A stretch of 64,000 nt of DNA from Diploscapter coronatus (GCA_964036155.1 OZ038423.1:47755249-47819248), one strand, 5' to 3'. Shown: positions 10,079 through 23,346, counted from the stretch's first letter. Notes: generated by a model from the sequence alone, not told the origin. Made by a program: numbers and translations.

Positions 10079-11332
10079 CTAGTCATCAGGACTTGGGATG
10101 AACTTCCTCGGGACTTTGTTCTTTCTCTTCGCCGACCCGGTGACAGATCTGACGCCGTTGCAGTAACTGTTTTCCACCGGCGACTCCAGTGACGAAGTGT
10201 TTGAGTTCGATGTCGATTTCGAGTCGGACGACGATCGGCAAGAGTCCGGAACATAGTTGGTGAAACTCAGCTCGTGTCCGAACAGCGTCTCCTGGGAAGT
10301 GTCCTTCTCGTCTGAGAGAGCGTCGGGGAACTCGGGGAACCCCGAGATTTGCAGCGGCACTTTAATGACCTGCATGTCCTAAAAATAGGAAAATCAGGCT
10401 GATGGCTGAAGAAACTGATATCTTAGAAATCTCAGTAGGGAAAAATAAAACGAAGAGCGACTAGAGGAATGACTCATTTATTTTTCGAGATCCTAAATTT
10501 TCGTACCTGCAGAGGCTCGATGAATTTTTCGTAGTGACCTGATCGTCGGATGCCGAAACCTAATCGAAGCTGCTGCTGAGGATCGTTCGCGCTCATAGCC
10601 CTGAAATAGGCGATTCTCTCAATCAAATTGATTTGCGAACTTCAATTTCTCCTCGTTCTTCCTCCATTCCCTGATGCTGCTTTCAGCGACATTAAACTCT
10701 CTTCCAGCTGCACGGTTGCCGTTCTGCTTGGCGTACTGAATGATCTCCAACTTCTCTTCCAGGTGATATTGCTAAAGGAAAGGGCTGGTTTTTGGATGGT
10801 TAGGCTTAAATCAAAAGCTATCATTAGTTTGAGATAAATTTGGATACCCTGTATTTCCCACCAAATTTTTCTCGCTTCTTATTCGTCTCTTCACTTTTTT
10901 GTCTAGCTCTCAGCTAACAATGTTAAATATGCAAAAAAAAAAAAATATATATATATATTGCGAAAGAAAGAGTTGAAACCTTTGCCTGATGATCTGATTG
11001 TGAGTGTACTCAATGCACTACCACTATACCCAAGCTGCTTGTCACTACATTTCGTTTTTTAGCTAGATGTCGCTGGGAAAAGGAGGAGTGAAAGAGCTCA
11101 GGAATGGGGTGAGAAGTAAGAAACGAGAAAATTGGAGGGTAATGGAAATTTGGTGGGAAATGCAGGGTATGTTCTTTATAAATCTTGAAGCAAATGGTGA
11201 ACGTTCAAAGAAGCGAAAAATTGGTACCCTCAAAGTCCTGGTGTTCACCGGTGTGGTCGAGGAGCTCGGGGACTCTGGATCTGTTGCCTTTCTCTTTCTG
11301 CCATTGACCACCTCCGTTTCACCCGATGTCAT
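10079..11332 (-). CDS. Nuclear protein with Brinker-type (BrkDBD) helix-turn-helix domain
   Basis: Exons on the minus strand: 11332-11228, 10771-10641, 10600-10507, 10378-10079; 209 residues, all junctions in phase. After a polar N-terminus with the basic patch GRKRKATDPE comes a helix-turn-helix domain at about residues 36-79: HLEEKLEIIQYAKQNGNRAA, then GREFNVAESSIREWRKNEEK. This is the pattern of the Brinker DNA-binding domain (also seen in POGK and pogo-type proteins): KLxIIxYAxxNGNRAA, FxVxExxIRxWRK. The C-terminal half is acidic and Ser-rich, has no transposase (DDE) domain, and ends with a basic patch (SAKRKNKVPRKF). It is probably a sequence-specific transcription regulator or a domesticated pogo relative. 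An acceptor just upstream of the ATG (TTTCAG at 11334-11339) suggests a trans-splice site or an upstream 5' UTR exon. Confidence 0.8.
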
Positions 11333-13500
11333 CCTGAAATTTTGATTTGGTGCGAGGAAAACTTGGACTTCACGAAAATCAACACATACGCGGTGTCGAT
11401 AACCGCCAAGGTGAAAAGGTTAAGGAGGGAATGAAACTTGGATGCGAAAGTGTGTAAGAGAGATCGAGAGCGAAATTCAAGGAGGTAGCGAGAGATGCAG
11501 AAAAACATGAAGAAAAAGGGAAAAAATTAGAAAAATCAAAGATAAAGCCAAGTTGAGATAGACTAAGAACCAGAAAAATTAGCGATTACATGAAACGATA
11601 ATTCAAGAGACGGAGAAAATTGGCAATAAAATGATAGTGAAAAAGCAAGAGAAATGATCAAGATAGATGAAAATGCAGGTAAGAAAGACTTCTTCTCGAG
11701 TGTGTATTGCGCATGCGCGGGTCTCTCTTTCAGCATTTGTCTCTCTCACACTGCCACACAGCCGCTGCCTTGTTGCCCTCAAGGCGCGAGACCCAACGCA
11801 CTGCTTCTCGACAGCCAAGCAGCCAGGCAGCAAGCATTACAGCAGTCCCTCCGCTAGGTGAGAGTGAAGGAGGTTCAAGAGATGTCGAGAGAACTGAGGT
11901 CTGAAGGATATGCGCGAGAAAAACAACCCAGGCAGGGTTTTTGAGGCAGGAAGTCGCTGCGCGACGGACAACTGTTATCATGGGCGAGCAGGCTCGAGCT
12001 TTTTATCACCAGCGCATCGATAATCGAGGAAAGCGCGGTGGGGAGGATTTAGAGAGCTATTGGTGGGAAGATGGACTTTCTTCAGGAATGTTATGTGTCA
12101 AGTGAAGAAGTGCTTTTTGGTGATCAAGATTTAGAATCAAATCAAGTTGGTACATGCGCTACCACTATTTGACGACCTTCTCAAGAGACCCAAGAATACC
12201 AAATTTTAGCTTGAAACGTTTTGATCTCATCGATGCAAAGGAGATTTTTTTGAAGCAGAAGTTGATAGGAAGTCAACTCTCACAGCTTCAAGTTAACCTT
12301 TCAAAATCTTGATCTCATCATTCAACATCATTATTCCCATTCTCTGCCAAGTAGTTTAATGTCGCGCGCGTATTCAGCATCACACACACACAGTCGTCGT
12401 GGTGTTGTCGGGGTCATGGCGAAAGGCGGGCAGAAAAAAGCGCGAGAGGAAGAATGTCGAAACACTTTGCGCAGTTTTACGACTGGCCCAGTGTCTGTGT
12501 CACAGCCAAAACGTTGCCGCGGGGCGCTTGTCTCTGGGTCTCTAAGTTTTTCAAGCTATCATTAGAAGGGTTCACTTTCAGGCAAAATGATAAGATGAAA
12601 TTTATCAAAAAGGTTTGGATTCAAAGGTATGAAGGATGACGATAATCTTCTTCAATTATCTGTACTTTTAGAGGAGCTAATGAAATCCATCCATTATGAT
12701 GACAAGAATTAATTCAGCTATTTGAGTTATCGGGAGTGATTTAATTGACAGATTTGTAGATTCTAGAAAATGATGGCTTTATCAATCAAATCAATGTGAC
12801 AATTTCCTTGTCTGTTGATAAAATTTTCATATCCATTTTTAATAGTTCCCACTTTTTCACTGCGCACTTGCCTCCTAGTTTTTCAACTTGTATAGCGACA
12901 AAGACCCTATCATACACCTAGAGGCCACAAGTTGGTTTTTGTCAAAGGTTGCGGAATATCAAATGCTATATTTCCTGAAAGTCCGTATTTTCCAGATTCG
13001 AAATCTTTTTTAAGTTCTCCAAAGAAGTTCATCTTACGCAAAGTTATGAGCATCTGAAGTGAGTGCGCCGTATCCCTCCTTCCCTTCCAGTTCCATCGTC
13101 GAGCTATTCCTCTTGTCCTGAAGGCTTTATAAAGAGAATTTTGAAAATCTTGAATCTTGCTTGGAATACATTAGTTTTCATGAGTTTTTTTTCTACAAAT
13201 TGATTGAAGGAGATCAATTCAATGATTTTAACCGATTGAAATACGAAATGAAGCTCAATTACGGCAAAAACACCGCTTTTGGGTAAAACCTTGACGCAAA
13301 AATCGAAGCTATTTGAAAGAGATTTTTTACTTGTCTTCACTAAAATAGGTTTTCGAATATGTTCTACAAAATTAGACCTGTTCAAGAATTGTACAAGACT
13401 TTATAACGGTAATACTGTACCGTCCTACGTTTACTATGTAGATTTCCTTGGGTGAACTCATAATGAAAATGTGTTTTGATGAAAGGAACAACTTGATAAT
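11333..13500. other. Gene-poor upstream region with GC-rich block
   Basis: The stretch 11690-12010 and the area around 12360-12560 are richer in GC and CpG than the rest (GCGCATGCGCGGG, GCGCGCG), which would suit a promoter or enhancer of the minus-strand BrkDBD gene. Several overlapping open frames of 60-85 residues on both strands are composition effects. No gene supported. Confidence 0.4.
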
Positions 13501-16500
13501 AACACATGGTTTTCCATGAAACCTAATGTTTTTTGTTGATAAAATCGCTTTTCAACAGTTTGCGCTAGCTCGACGATTTTTATCGCATTTTTCAAAGACA
13601 AAAGTGGGCGTGGCTTGTGGTCTCTATATCATACATTGGGGAAGAGTGGAAATGTCGAGCGCGCACGGGCAAACCTTTGCCCCTCTTTTTCCCTCTTCTA
13701 TTCCCGTCATACACGATCTCCTATTCATTAACGAACGCAAGCTACGCCCTCTTTACTCCCAAAATACGTGTATCACGAAGAAAAATTTCAAACGGTGTGA
13801 CATCCCTCTTCCTTCTGAAAAAGAAAACCGACAAACCACTCGCTGTATTGAAGCATGGGTGCAGAATAATATATTTTATATTGCGTGCAAAAATGAGGGG
13901 TGTCAGAAAATGCCAGCCAAAAGGGTACCTAAGTTCGTAGTACGGTATTGACGGAAATAGCAGGGACCCTTCGCCTCGCCCACTTCCGTTAAAAATTAAT
14001 CGGAACCTACAAAAGTTCCGCAGGCAAAAAGCATTCGTTGATGGACAGGACGGAGTGCCCCACTATTTCTTGCTACAGCATGCGCGAGGTATGAAGGCAA
14101 AGTGGAAATAGCACGGAAAACGAGAGCGTAAAAAATAGATGGGAAAGGGAAACATTGAAACAAGTGGTATATCGATTATTAACACACTAAAGAGTAGATA
14201 ACTTGACATGACCCATATTCAGTATCATCTGAAAATGGCTAATTTCGAAAAGCTAAAAACTGACGAAAATTGTCTAACGCTAGCGCGTAGTTTTATGAAG
14301 ACTGCGAAAATTATGAAAACCCAATTGATAAGACTAGAAATTTTCCCATCAAAAACACAAGAGGTAAAAATTTGGGACGATTCCGCTATTTTGATCTTAA
14401 AATTTGAAATTTTAGAAGAAAAAATAGGTTGTCACAAAAAAATGAAATAGTATTTTAGGTCAGAAAAAATGGAGAAAAAGAGGAACAGCGTGGAAAAATG
14501 AAGAGAGGGAAAACGAAAAATGAAAATATGAAAACCGAGCAAAACTATGAATTTCTCCATAGCAAAAGTGGCAGTGCGCACCAGAGACTGAATACAAGAG
14601 AGTACGAGAAAAGACGCAGAAATCCGAGAAATAACGTTGGAAAATGAGAGACAATGTTAGGGAGGCAGAAAATAGAGAAATAGTCTGGTGAAATGAGAGG
14701 AGAAGAAGCGTGAGCAGAAAAAATCGAGAGCATATCAGAGTCGTTGTCGCCCCCTGCGCGGGCTCTATGATTAGAGATAGTGAGGCGGGAGGAGAAATAG
14801 TGAGAGAAAATAAGAGAGCGAAAGAGATATGGCGTTATGAAAAAGTATAGAAACAACGAGAGAGTAGGTTTTCCATGATTAATTTTAGAGAGAATAAAGA
14901 CAAGTAACGGAAAGTGATAAAAGATATGCTTTACCATACCTACACTCTGAGAAATCTACAAAAAAAGAACTGTCATTGTGTCATCTGTCGTCGGTATATT
15001 GAAAGGGATTTCAGAATATGCTGTTTTCTTCTGACGAGAGACTACTGTTTAACAATGATTTTGAGAGAAAAAGGAAAGAAAAATACATTTCCCTAAAAGA
15101 CGTGCTCTCGCGCGGGAAGGAGCTCTTTTCATATGCGCGCAAATGACTTTCTAGCTTTTCACCCCTCCATCTCCGTCCTCTCTTCGTTTCACGGGCTCCC
15201 TCGTTTTTAATCTTTCTTTTTCTCTGGCTCTCTGAAATCTTCATGCCATTTCATATGAGTCGCGCAAGATACATTTTTACCTTTGGATAAGATATGAGGC
15301 TTTACCTGTGTTGAAAGATACGCTAAAAATGGGTTGCATACTTTGAACCCAAATTTAAATTTAGAGATGCCTAATAGTTGTTTAAAAACCAGAAAATGAC
15401 TACAAAAACTCACAAAAAAATTCGGAAAAGACAATTTTAAAATCCAAGAAATGTTAACCCAAAATTTTTTCAACCCTTTGAGCGTTGAGATGAGGGTTCA
15501 TTACGTTGGTGGGGTCGTGCGCAGCGCGAAGATGGCATTTTTCTGGTTTCTTTTCGTTCTCTTAAATTTCCCACTATTTCTTCAACTTGTTATCTCTTCC
15601 CACTCATTTCCGTGCTATTTTTTCACTTTCCTTATCTTTTCTCATCTCTCATTCTCGCGCATCCCCTTTTTGCCCTTCAAGCAATTGCCCCTCAGGCCTT
15701 TTTCTTATCCAGTACTATTTCGCCTTTCTCTACCTCATTTTCTCTCATTTTCCCGTACTATTTTTCCAGTTTCTCTTTCCCTACCGACCCTTCTCTTTGT
15801 CTTAACTAATGAATGTAAGACGGGGGCCAAGAAGCCGGCATCGTCAATTTGAGAAGAGCCTCGGAATTTTCTGGTTTTAGGCTTAAACGCAAAATTTGGA
15901 GGGAATCATGTGCGCAGATACATTTTTACACAAGAAAGAAATCATTTTCGGATTATTCTAGCAAAAAAGTAGTAAAAATCATTACTTTGCAAAAGGGTTC
16001 AACTTTTAACTTTCAAACAACTTTTGTATAGTTTTCTCAGGATGTCCAAATTTCAAAAGCGACCCACATTTCATCAAGTTGTCAATCGTCTGTGGCGTAT
16101 TACAACCTCATAACCTGCAATGCACCCTTCTCCTTTTCTCTCGTCTAAAAATGCCATGTCGAAAAATGCCTCTAGGCACGCGTTTGTGTTGAAAATGGGC
16201 ATTGTTACTGTTTTCTTTTTCGCTCTCTTGTTTTCTCGTGCTCTTTCGCTTACTCTTTCACTTTTCAATGTTCCCCATTTTTGTCCCTCTTAACCTTCCA
16301 CCCTTTCACCCTTCTCATCTTCAAATGGCATTCCTGTTATTCTAGTTTACTTTTGACTATTGATTTCCCGATTTTTTGCTCCCACAAAACTCGACGATGA
16401 AAATTGTTCCCACTACTCTCATTGCAGCCGGCTCGGCGACGGGACTGTCCGCTTTTCAACCACATCAAAGGGAGTTCACGAGGGAATGCATTCTCCGAGT

Positions 16501-16752
16501 ATGAGTTAAAAATGTTCAACACAAGAACTTTAATTGGAAGAATAGTATTCCAAGGTTTTAAGTCTGTGTATTTTTTACGACATTTGAAGGGCGTTTTTGA
16601 AAAGTACCCCCTATGAAAATAACAAAATCTCAGGCGAACAACTACTCGTGCTCTGTCTTCACCGCGTGTTGTGATTTTCGATGTAGCCGAGCGCAGATGC
16701 GCAAATCCGCTTGCATTTTCCAAAACGATCAGATTGACGAAAACTTTACGGA
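13501..16752. other. Gene-poor region of purine/pyrimidine islands
   Basis: Alternating purine-rich (about 13950-14160 and 14440-14900) and pyrimidine-rich tracts (about 15170-15240, 15535-15805, 16200-16330). The recurring core is GAAATAG(T/C), or GCTATTTC on the other strand, spaced a few tens of bases apart. A GTGGGCGTGGC word lies at 13604. Open frames up to 141 residues occur but read as low-complexity or have no intron/exon support. Confidence 0.5.
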
Positions 16753-16974
16753 ATGTTTATGGTGAACTTTCAAGAGTCGTCCAATAGTTCAAGATTCACC
16801 GATTTCAGCTCATTTTCTGCTTCAAATGTCCCCAAATTTTACAAGTCCGGAAACCCCGTGGATGGGACCTCGGGAGCTGGAAAGAGGACGAGCCGATATA
16901 CGAGGTTAGACCTGGTAGCTGGAATCTTGCTCATCGTTGTCGTCGATATGGTTTTACTCTCGTTCGCAATATGA
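16753..16974 (+). CDS. Possible small tail-anchored protein (doubtful)
   Basis: A single open frame of 73 residues with a Ser-rich N-terminus (QESSNSSRFTDFSSFSAS), a basic segment (AGKRTSRYTR) and a C-terminal hydrophobic helix (LVAGILLIVVVDMVLLSFAI). The order polar-basic-hydrophobic would suit a tail-anchored membrane protein. There is no acceptor directly before the ATG, no family match that I recognise and no neighbouring exon, so this may be chance. Confidence 0.2.
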   Translation: MFMVNFQESSNSSRFTDFSSFSASNVPKFYKSGNPVDGTSGAGKRTSRYTRLDLVAGILLIVVVDMVLLSFAI

Positions 16975-18472
16975 TAGCTTTTTCCCTCATTTACTGCAAA
17001 ACTTATATTTCACACGTGTCTTGTCATACTTCAGTCGGATAAATTTTTTTCAAATTTCGAATGTCGGGTAATTTTTATTTTGATTCTGCTTTTATTCACT
17101 TTGAACTTCGGCATATCTTTCAGGAATAAATGTTTTTCTTCAAATGGTCAGAAATCTGAGCCTAATGCAATTTAACCAAATGCAATAAATGCACAATTTT
17201 TCCAAATCACCATGGTTACGTAAAAATGTATCATGAGGGTTAAATAGCGTGGAAAATATAGATGTTAAAAGAAACCCGAAAGTGAAATGGTGAGGGAGTA
17301 TTATGAATGTAGAAATCTTGGAGAAAACGAGATTATGAATAATTCTCCGAGGGTTTTGTTCTACTTTATTATTGCATATTTTAGCTATATCTTAGGCAAT
17401 ATCGTGTATTTATCTATTGTTCAAATAGTTCATTTTTTTTATTTTTATGATAAAGCATAGGGTTCTAAATTGCTTCAGATACAGCATGCAATATTTGGGT
17501 ATAATTTTAATCACCTGCTTGATTTTTTTCTTATGTTACGAAAAACAGAAAATTGTCCTCTTCCTGAACCATAATTCTTCAATTCCTATGATCTAAAATG
17601 CAAATAATTGTTGTTTATAGGCCGAAGAGAAACCTCCGTTTTCAACATAACTGAAAAACCATAAATTTAGAGAAAGAAACAAAATTAGAGATAGTTGTTT
17701 AAATAGAAAGAAAAAAGAATCAGAATTAGCGCGAGATAACGTTATTTTTGAGAGATCTAAAGGTATTGAAACCGGTTTTGGGCTTGAGAAAAAGACGGAC
17801 ATCATGCTAGTAGATAGAGATACATAATACAGGAACTTCTTTTTTCTTTCTTTCTTCCTCTCTCTCTCTCTCTCTCCCTCTTTCTCTCATTTTTTCATTT
17901 TAATTTTTATTCTTTCGCTCATTAGTCACCCTTTTCATTCTATTTTCTCAATTCAATGCCATTTTAATTGTAACACCTCTTTCTTCAATCTTTGAAATTT
18001 CGCTACTTTTCATTTCCCCCCTTATTTCGTGTCTCTAAAAGGCCTTAGGCCTCTATGCCACTATGCAAATAGATCTCTTTTTACCTAATCCAAATTTCCC
18101 TCTACATCTTTGACCTCGTTACGCATATTTCTAGGACTTCCCTTATGATTTTCCACTGTAAACGCGATTTTATCGATTTTCGCCCTTTTTGATAGTTTGA
18201 AGTTTCAACAAATCACTCACTTCACTGTGACCCATTTCACTATCCGTTTACTTTCTCAGAAAAGTAGTAAAATTTTCTCGTTCTATCGATTTTCCCCTCT
18301 AAAATTTGAAGGTTTTTGGGAAGTTCATCTAGTTCACCTTTACTTGTTTGATGAGTTCATCCATTTTTTTAGATGAAATAGTTTTGATGAAAAGCTGTTG
18401 AACTTTTCGAAAGACCTCCGTCAAATTTAGTTATTGATTATCGCATTTCAGGTCGTCGTGGGGACTCAGAAG
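16975..18472. other. Intergenic upstream of aftiphilin, with (TC)n island
   Basis: AT-rich with a pyrimidine tract at about 17835-18030 that includes (TC)n near 17858-17876. An acceptor TTTCAG at 18446-18451 precedes the aftiphilin start. No gene seen. Confidence 0.4.
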
Positions 18473-21400
18473 ATGGACGATGATGGACCACCGCCGTTGA
18501 CGGAAGTGGCAGACGACGATAGCGACCACGAGGAGTGGAGTCATCGACATCGCGGCAGACGGTTCGACGACGAAAATGATTCAGGTACAATTCTTGGGCT
18601 GCGACTTCTGGTTATTTGCTTTTGTTTTAAATCATGCTCCAAGTTTCAAAACATGTTTCCGAACTGTTAGAAAGTTCTCAGGACTTCTAAAACAGGAGTT
18701 TTAATTGAAACTTTTTACAACATTTCTTCTCAATTGATTTCTAGAAACTGATAAATTTTCATTTTCAGATGACAACAGTTGGAGCCCGCCGGTGAATTTA
18801 CCCCCACCTGAACAGCATGTTATTGGTAATTATTAGCCTATTTTTCTATATTCTATTTCAAACTTGAAAAATGTTAAAACATTTTTTTAAGTTTCGTATT
18901 TCAGACGTCCCGAAAATCCCAGTTTCCAAGCCAGAACCTGCACCTGAACCAGTACCTAAACCCGTCGGGCCTGTACTAAAATCAGGTACTTTCCTTTGAA
19001 AAACCTCTTTAAAAATTTATTTATTTTCAGAACCCCTACAACTTTCTGATCCTACCCCGGTTAAATTAGAAGAAGAACCGACGAAAACGGACTCAACCCA
19101 AGACGACTCAAGTGTTTTGGAGGTTCCTTCTGAAATTGGACCTGAAAAATCCGACTCTGAGGAAGAGGTTCCAAAAACTGCTCCCGAAAGTGTTCCTGAA
19201 ATTTCCGCCGAAGACGACGATATTTGGGATGATTTCGCCGGCGTCAGCTACTCGGAGTCGAAACAGGAAACTCGAGAAGAACCGGAAAAAGTTGACGGTA
19301 AATAATTTTACTTTGTTTTGACACAATGTCGGATGCATTGGAATACTTTTATCTCAATTTCTTATCAAATTCTTCGAAATTAATCTATTTTGCTTGAGAA
19401 TTTTGTCTTTCATATTTGCAGAATATTCAATGCAACGAGAATCTATTAAATTTGTTTCTTCCAATTTTATATTGAACTTTTTGGAGCTTATTTATTTTTT
19501 GACTTTCAGAAGCCAAAATGGATGATTGGAACGCGTTTGAAGGTGCAAGTGGCTCTGATAATCAGCCCGGTAAAATAATTGATTTTTATAAATGATTGTT
19601 AAAAATGTTTCAGAAGATCAAGGCGACGATTGGGCGACTGATTGGGTTTCCGCGCCTGCCCCAGTTTCTAGACAACCCTCGGAAGTTTCTGAAACAAAAA
19701 ATGAACCGGAATCGGCTTTATCTGAAAATGTAAGGACTTGTCTATTTAGTTCTCTTGAAACTTCTATAAATGTTTGGAAATCAGCAAATTATTATAAAAA
19801 TTTGGAAAGAATGATATGTGATGAATTCCTAGAAATTTAAAATAAAATCCCCTTTTTATTTTCACAATTTTTAAGAAGATTTATTCTTCCAAAATTCTAG
19901 ATCGAACCCGACCCTCTTTATCCCCGATTCGAGGATTTGTGTGACGACGAAGGCGTTTGGGAGGATTTCGAAGTCAACTCAGACGAGGCCGACTCCCCGA
20001 GGGAAGAGTTTGAGGAGCAGGGGGTGGGTTTGTGAATATTTATAAAAATAGGTTTAAAAATAAACTTATTTTAAGCATTTAAGACTTTGCTATTTCTTTG
20101 ATTCTGTATCAGCTACATCTCGAAAAATCGCTCTTCAAATTTGTCTAAACTTTCTAATAATTAATCCCTCTTATCGAAATGCAGCAAAGTTTACTATGTT
20201 TCAAGAAAATCCTTTTCAAAAATATCAACCACTATTCATTCATCGAAGCAATTTAGTCCACAACAAAAGTCAAAACGAAAGTACAGTATTTTTTGCTAAT
20301 TTTAGGTGCTCTCAATCGTCGATCTTTTTGACTCTGATTCCGATTTGTGCTCGTCCAATCACCTCCTAAGAGTCAAGTCGATTTGGACGGTTCTGCGAGT
20401 CATGGAAGAGGCCAATGCGCTCCAATTCAACTGGAAAACATCATTGGCAAGGGTGCATACTTTGGACGCCCTCAAAGTGGATGAGGTTATTTTTTGTTTT
20501 ATTTTATTCAACTTCAATAGAAGTACAATATCTTCTTGATTTTTGAGTTTTTTTTCTGACGAAGTTGCGAAACTTATCAGTTTTAAAAGCTTCATTCAAC
20601 CTTAGGGGACGTAGCGACATTTTTATTTTGATACTTTATCAAATGAATTTTTGAAACATAGAAATAACTTCAGAAACTCTGCAATAAACCCCAGCAGAAT
20701 TCGCTCTCTTCGACTGTACTCCTTCCCACACCAATCACTTTGAAGACGACGCCAAATTCGAGTAGTGCGAGGTACAAACTTGTGATGTTTCTTTAAAAAA
20801 GTCCTATAGTTTTCTTTTACAAAATTGCCCTTTGAGAATTTATTTTTTAGTCGCTCCTCCCCCTCTGTCTCTGTTGTGTCTACATCATCGGCGTCAGCGT
20901 CCGTTTCGGCTTCAGAATCCCTGAGCACCGACGCCATGTCGCCCTCAACGTCATCCGAAGTGCCTTCTGATGTCTCGACGGCCACTTCGAGGTATACTGT
21001 AATTCAATTTTTGAACATCATTTTCTCCATAGAAATCAGGGACGAGCAGATTCAAATTTTGAAATTACAAAGGCAAAGACAAATAGTTCTATTTTTCAGG
21101 ACCCCAAACCCAAAGACAAAGACAAAGCTTTGTTTGTTCCTAATAGAAATTTTAGATTATGAAAAATACTAACTTTTCTATATGTAGCAAATTTCATAGC
21201 AATCAAGTCAAAATTGTCTTCTTTTGTCGAGTTCTAAATATTTTGAACAATTTTTTAAATTCCATTTTTCCAGAAGTATGCCGAAAACGGTGATGTCCAT
21301 ATCGAGGCCTTCGAATGTTTCGACTCCAGAATCTTCCGGAATAATTTCCGCTTCCGCGAGTAACGGGGAAATCACGTCACTTTCTGTCCCACCTGCTGAA

Positions 21401-22506
21401 TTCGACTGGGAACATTCCGGCCTAAAGAACCCGCTCAAAGGCGCCGGTGAGTTAACTATTTTCAATCAATATATTAGGGTAATTAAATTAGATACGTAGT
21501 TAGGTTAATTAAAGGGATTAAGCAAGAAGAAATTATTTGCCTTAAAAATCATTTTGACTTATTATCTTTCGAAACATTATTAAACATTCCAAGATATTGA
21601 TATCTTGCGATATATTTAATAGAAAACATAATTGTCCTAATTAACTATTTAATTATTCAATTTTCAGCTCAATCTTCATCCCTGCTAGACATCGACTTTC
21701 TGTCAGCAAATAGTGGTTCAGCGGCACCGACCAATACATTGCAAAAAGAGCTGGACGAATTGGGCCTGAATACGGTGTCCGAGTTCACGCAATTCAAGAA
21801 CGATAATTCACCGTAAGACATTTTTCTAAATTTTATTTGTTTAAAGTTTTTATTTCCAACATGGCCTTATGGACACATCGATTAAAACGAAATGAATTTT
21901 TGGTCATTTGAGATATAAGTTATACAATTGATTGATATGATATGAAATTATTCTAGATTTGAATTCCTTGAAACCTACAAACTAGCCATTTTTGAGAATA
22001 TATTACAAATTATGTCAAAACATTTTTCAAAGCAGAACTATGCATTCGAGAAACCTCGTTATAAGAAATTTTTTGAAACCTATTTCTTCTCTAAAATTCC
22101 ATGTTCAGATCGGTTTTGGATGAGATTCTATCGAAGGCTCAAGAAAACGGACGGAAGACCTACAAACCACCCGCCGAATTATCCTTGGACGTTAGAGCCC
22201 TGCATGATCAGGTAAAAATGACCTTATGTTTGTTTTTGAAAGTCTAGTAATTAAAATATACAATATGAAGAAAGTGAAGTTTTCACTTTTTCCTAGTTCC
22301 ATATTCTGGAAAGTTGCGAGATTTACAAATACTTTCATTACTCAGTTTTATCTTTTATTCATTTTTCATTTCAGTTACCGGACATCAGCTATTTGAAATC
22401 GAAGATAGTCATGTTTCCTTTTGGTCGAGAAGTCTATGAAAGTTCAGCCGGTCAAAATGGAACTCAAAGTGCCAAGTCGATTTTGGACAAGTTTGGGGCT
22501 CCTTGA
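18473..22506 (+). CDS. AFTPH: Aftiphilin homolog (clathrin/AP-associated trafficking protein)
   Basis: Fourteen exons, 595 residues: 18473-18584, 18769-18825, 18905-18985, 19031-19297, 19510-19569, 19614-19729, 19901-20023, 20306-20485, 20674-20771, 20851-20991, 21274-21446, 21668-21812, 22109-22211, 22375-22506. Aftiphilin binds AP-1/AP-2 ear domains and clathrin and works in trans-Golgi and endosomal transport. The N-terminal half is acidic and disordered and carries WxxF-type adaptor motifs: WDDF, WNAF and WEDF. Exon 8 carries the clathrin-binding-box region (VKSIWTVLRVMEEANALQFN), matching the family's IWxALExxNALxYxW. The C-terminus keeps PAEFDWEHSGLKNPL and LPDISYLKSKIVMFPF, both diagnostic of vertebrate aftiphilin. 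Between them lies a Ser-rich insert. The start follows an acceptor by 21 bases. The donor of exon 7 could shift within a G run. Confidence 0.88.
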
Positions 22507-22565
22507 ATGAAATTGTAGGTCATGTTCAAAATATGGAATCTTTATCTTTCTTTTCAAGAATTGCC

Positions 22566-22690
22566 TTGGCTTTCCCAGGAAACGCTCTTTTTCGAGCTTC
22601 TCTGCACCACACTGCTATGAGGCGAGAGCATTAGAAATAGAGAGATTTTGAGAGGCTCGAAAAAGTAAACGTTTCTAGAAAGGCTTCTAT
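22566..22690. repeat. Foldback element in the aftiphilin 3' flank
   Basis: GGAAACGCTCTTTTTCGAGC at 22578-22597 and GCTCGAAAAAGTAAACGTTTC at about 22655-22675 are imperfect inverted repeats, and the similarity runs outward through GGCTTTCCCAG / CTAGAAAGGC. The element lies within 200 bases after the stop codon, so it may be part of the 3' UTR. Confidence 0.6.
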
Positions 22691-23346
22691 AATTGGAAAT
22701 TGAATAAGTTTAAAAATTTCTCAGGAATAATAATATCGAATATTCAATTTCTAATTACTTCTTTTCATTGCTGAAAATTGATGGAACCCTATTTCCTCTT
22801 CAAGATTCTAGAATTACAAAATTTCCTGTGTTTGAAGAATTCTAATGGTTGTGTGCGTGTGTGTGAATTGATTAGTTATCTTTCGAATTACAGTAATTTT
22901 TCGGGGTATTGAATATATCAAATCAAAATGCTTCGCGTTACAAGAATGTTGATTTTATCAAATATTTTATTGGAGGGATGGCAAGGAATTTTAGATTACT
23001 CTATTTGGAAGATAAAAGCTACAGTAATCCTAGATTCCTTCCTAATTTCAAATATCATTTTACCGTGCCTGAGAATGAATTTGATTATTGATAGATAAGA
23101 ATGCCTAAAATGTGATATTTTCTTTCTGAAAAATGGAAATTTAAACTTTCCACATCTCTTTTATCGAGATTTTTACTTGTGATTATGAATTTGCTCGATT
23201 TATCGAAGAATAAATTATTCCTTTTGATTTTTTTCTTATTCGCTTGTATATTGCTTTGCTTGCATAATTAGATATTTTTAGCTAATTAGCCTAACTAATT
23301 AAGTCATTTAATTATCTTAATTAAGCTATTTAGTTACCCTAATTAG
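22691..23346. other. Intergenic, AT-rich
   Basis: AATAAA at about 23209 is a possible poly(A) signal. From 23270 to 23346 the sequence is built from TTAATTA/TAATTAG words, like several introns of this window. No gene seen. Confidence 0.4.

Noticed and set aside
10957..11040. tRNA-like stretch on the minus strand (GGTATAGTGGTAGTGC with a later GGTTTCAACTC)
   Set aside because: The A-box-like part is good, but the acceptor ends do not pair, the B box departs from GGTTCGA, and no anticodon stem of the right size forms. At best a decayed tRNA or SINE-like remnant.
13526..13951. 141-residue open frame on plus
   Set aside because: Lies in repeat-rich spacer, has no compositional or splice support, and an equally long frame overlaps it in another phase.
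16337..16723. 128-residue minus-strand open frame
   Set aside because: No acceptor at the start, no domain, and no neighbouring exon.
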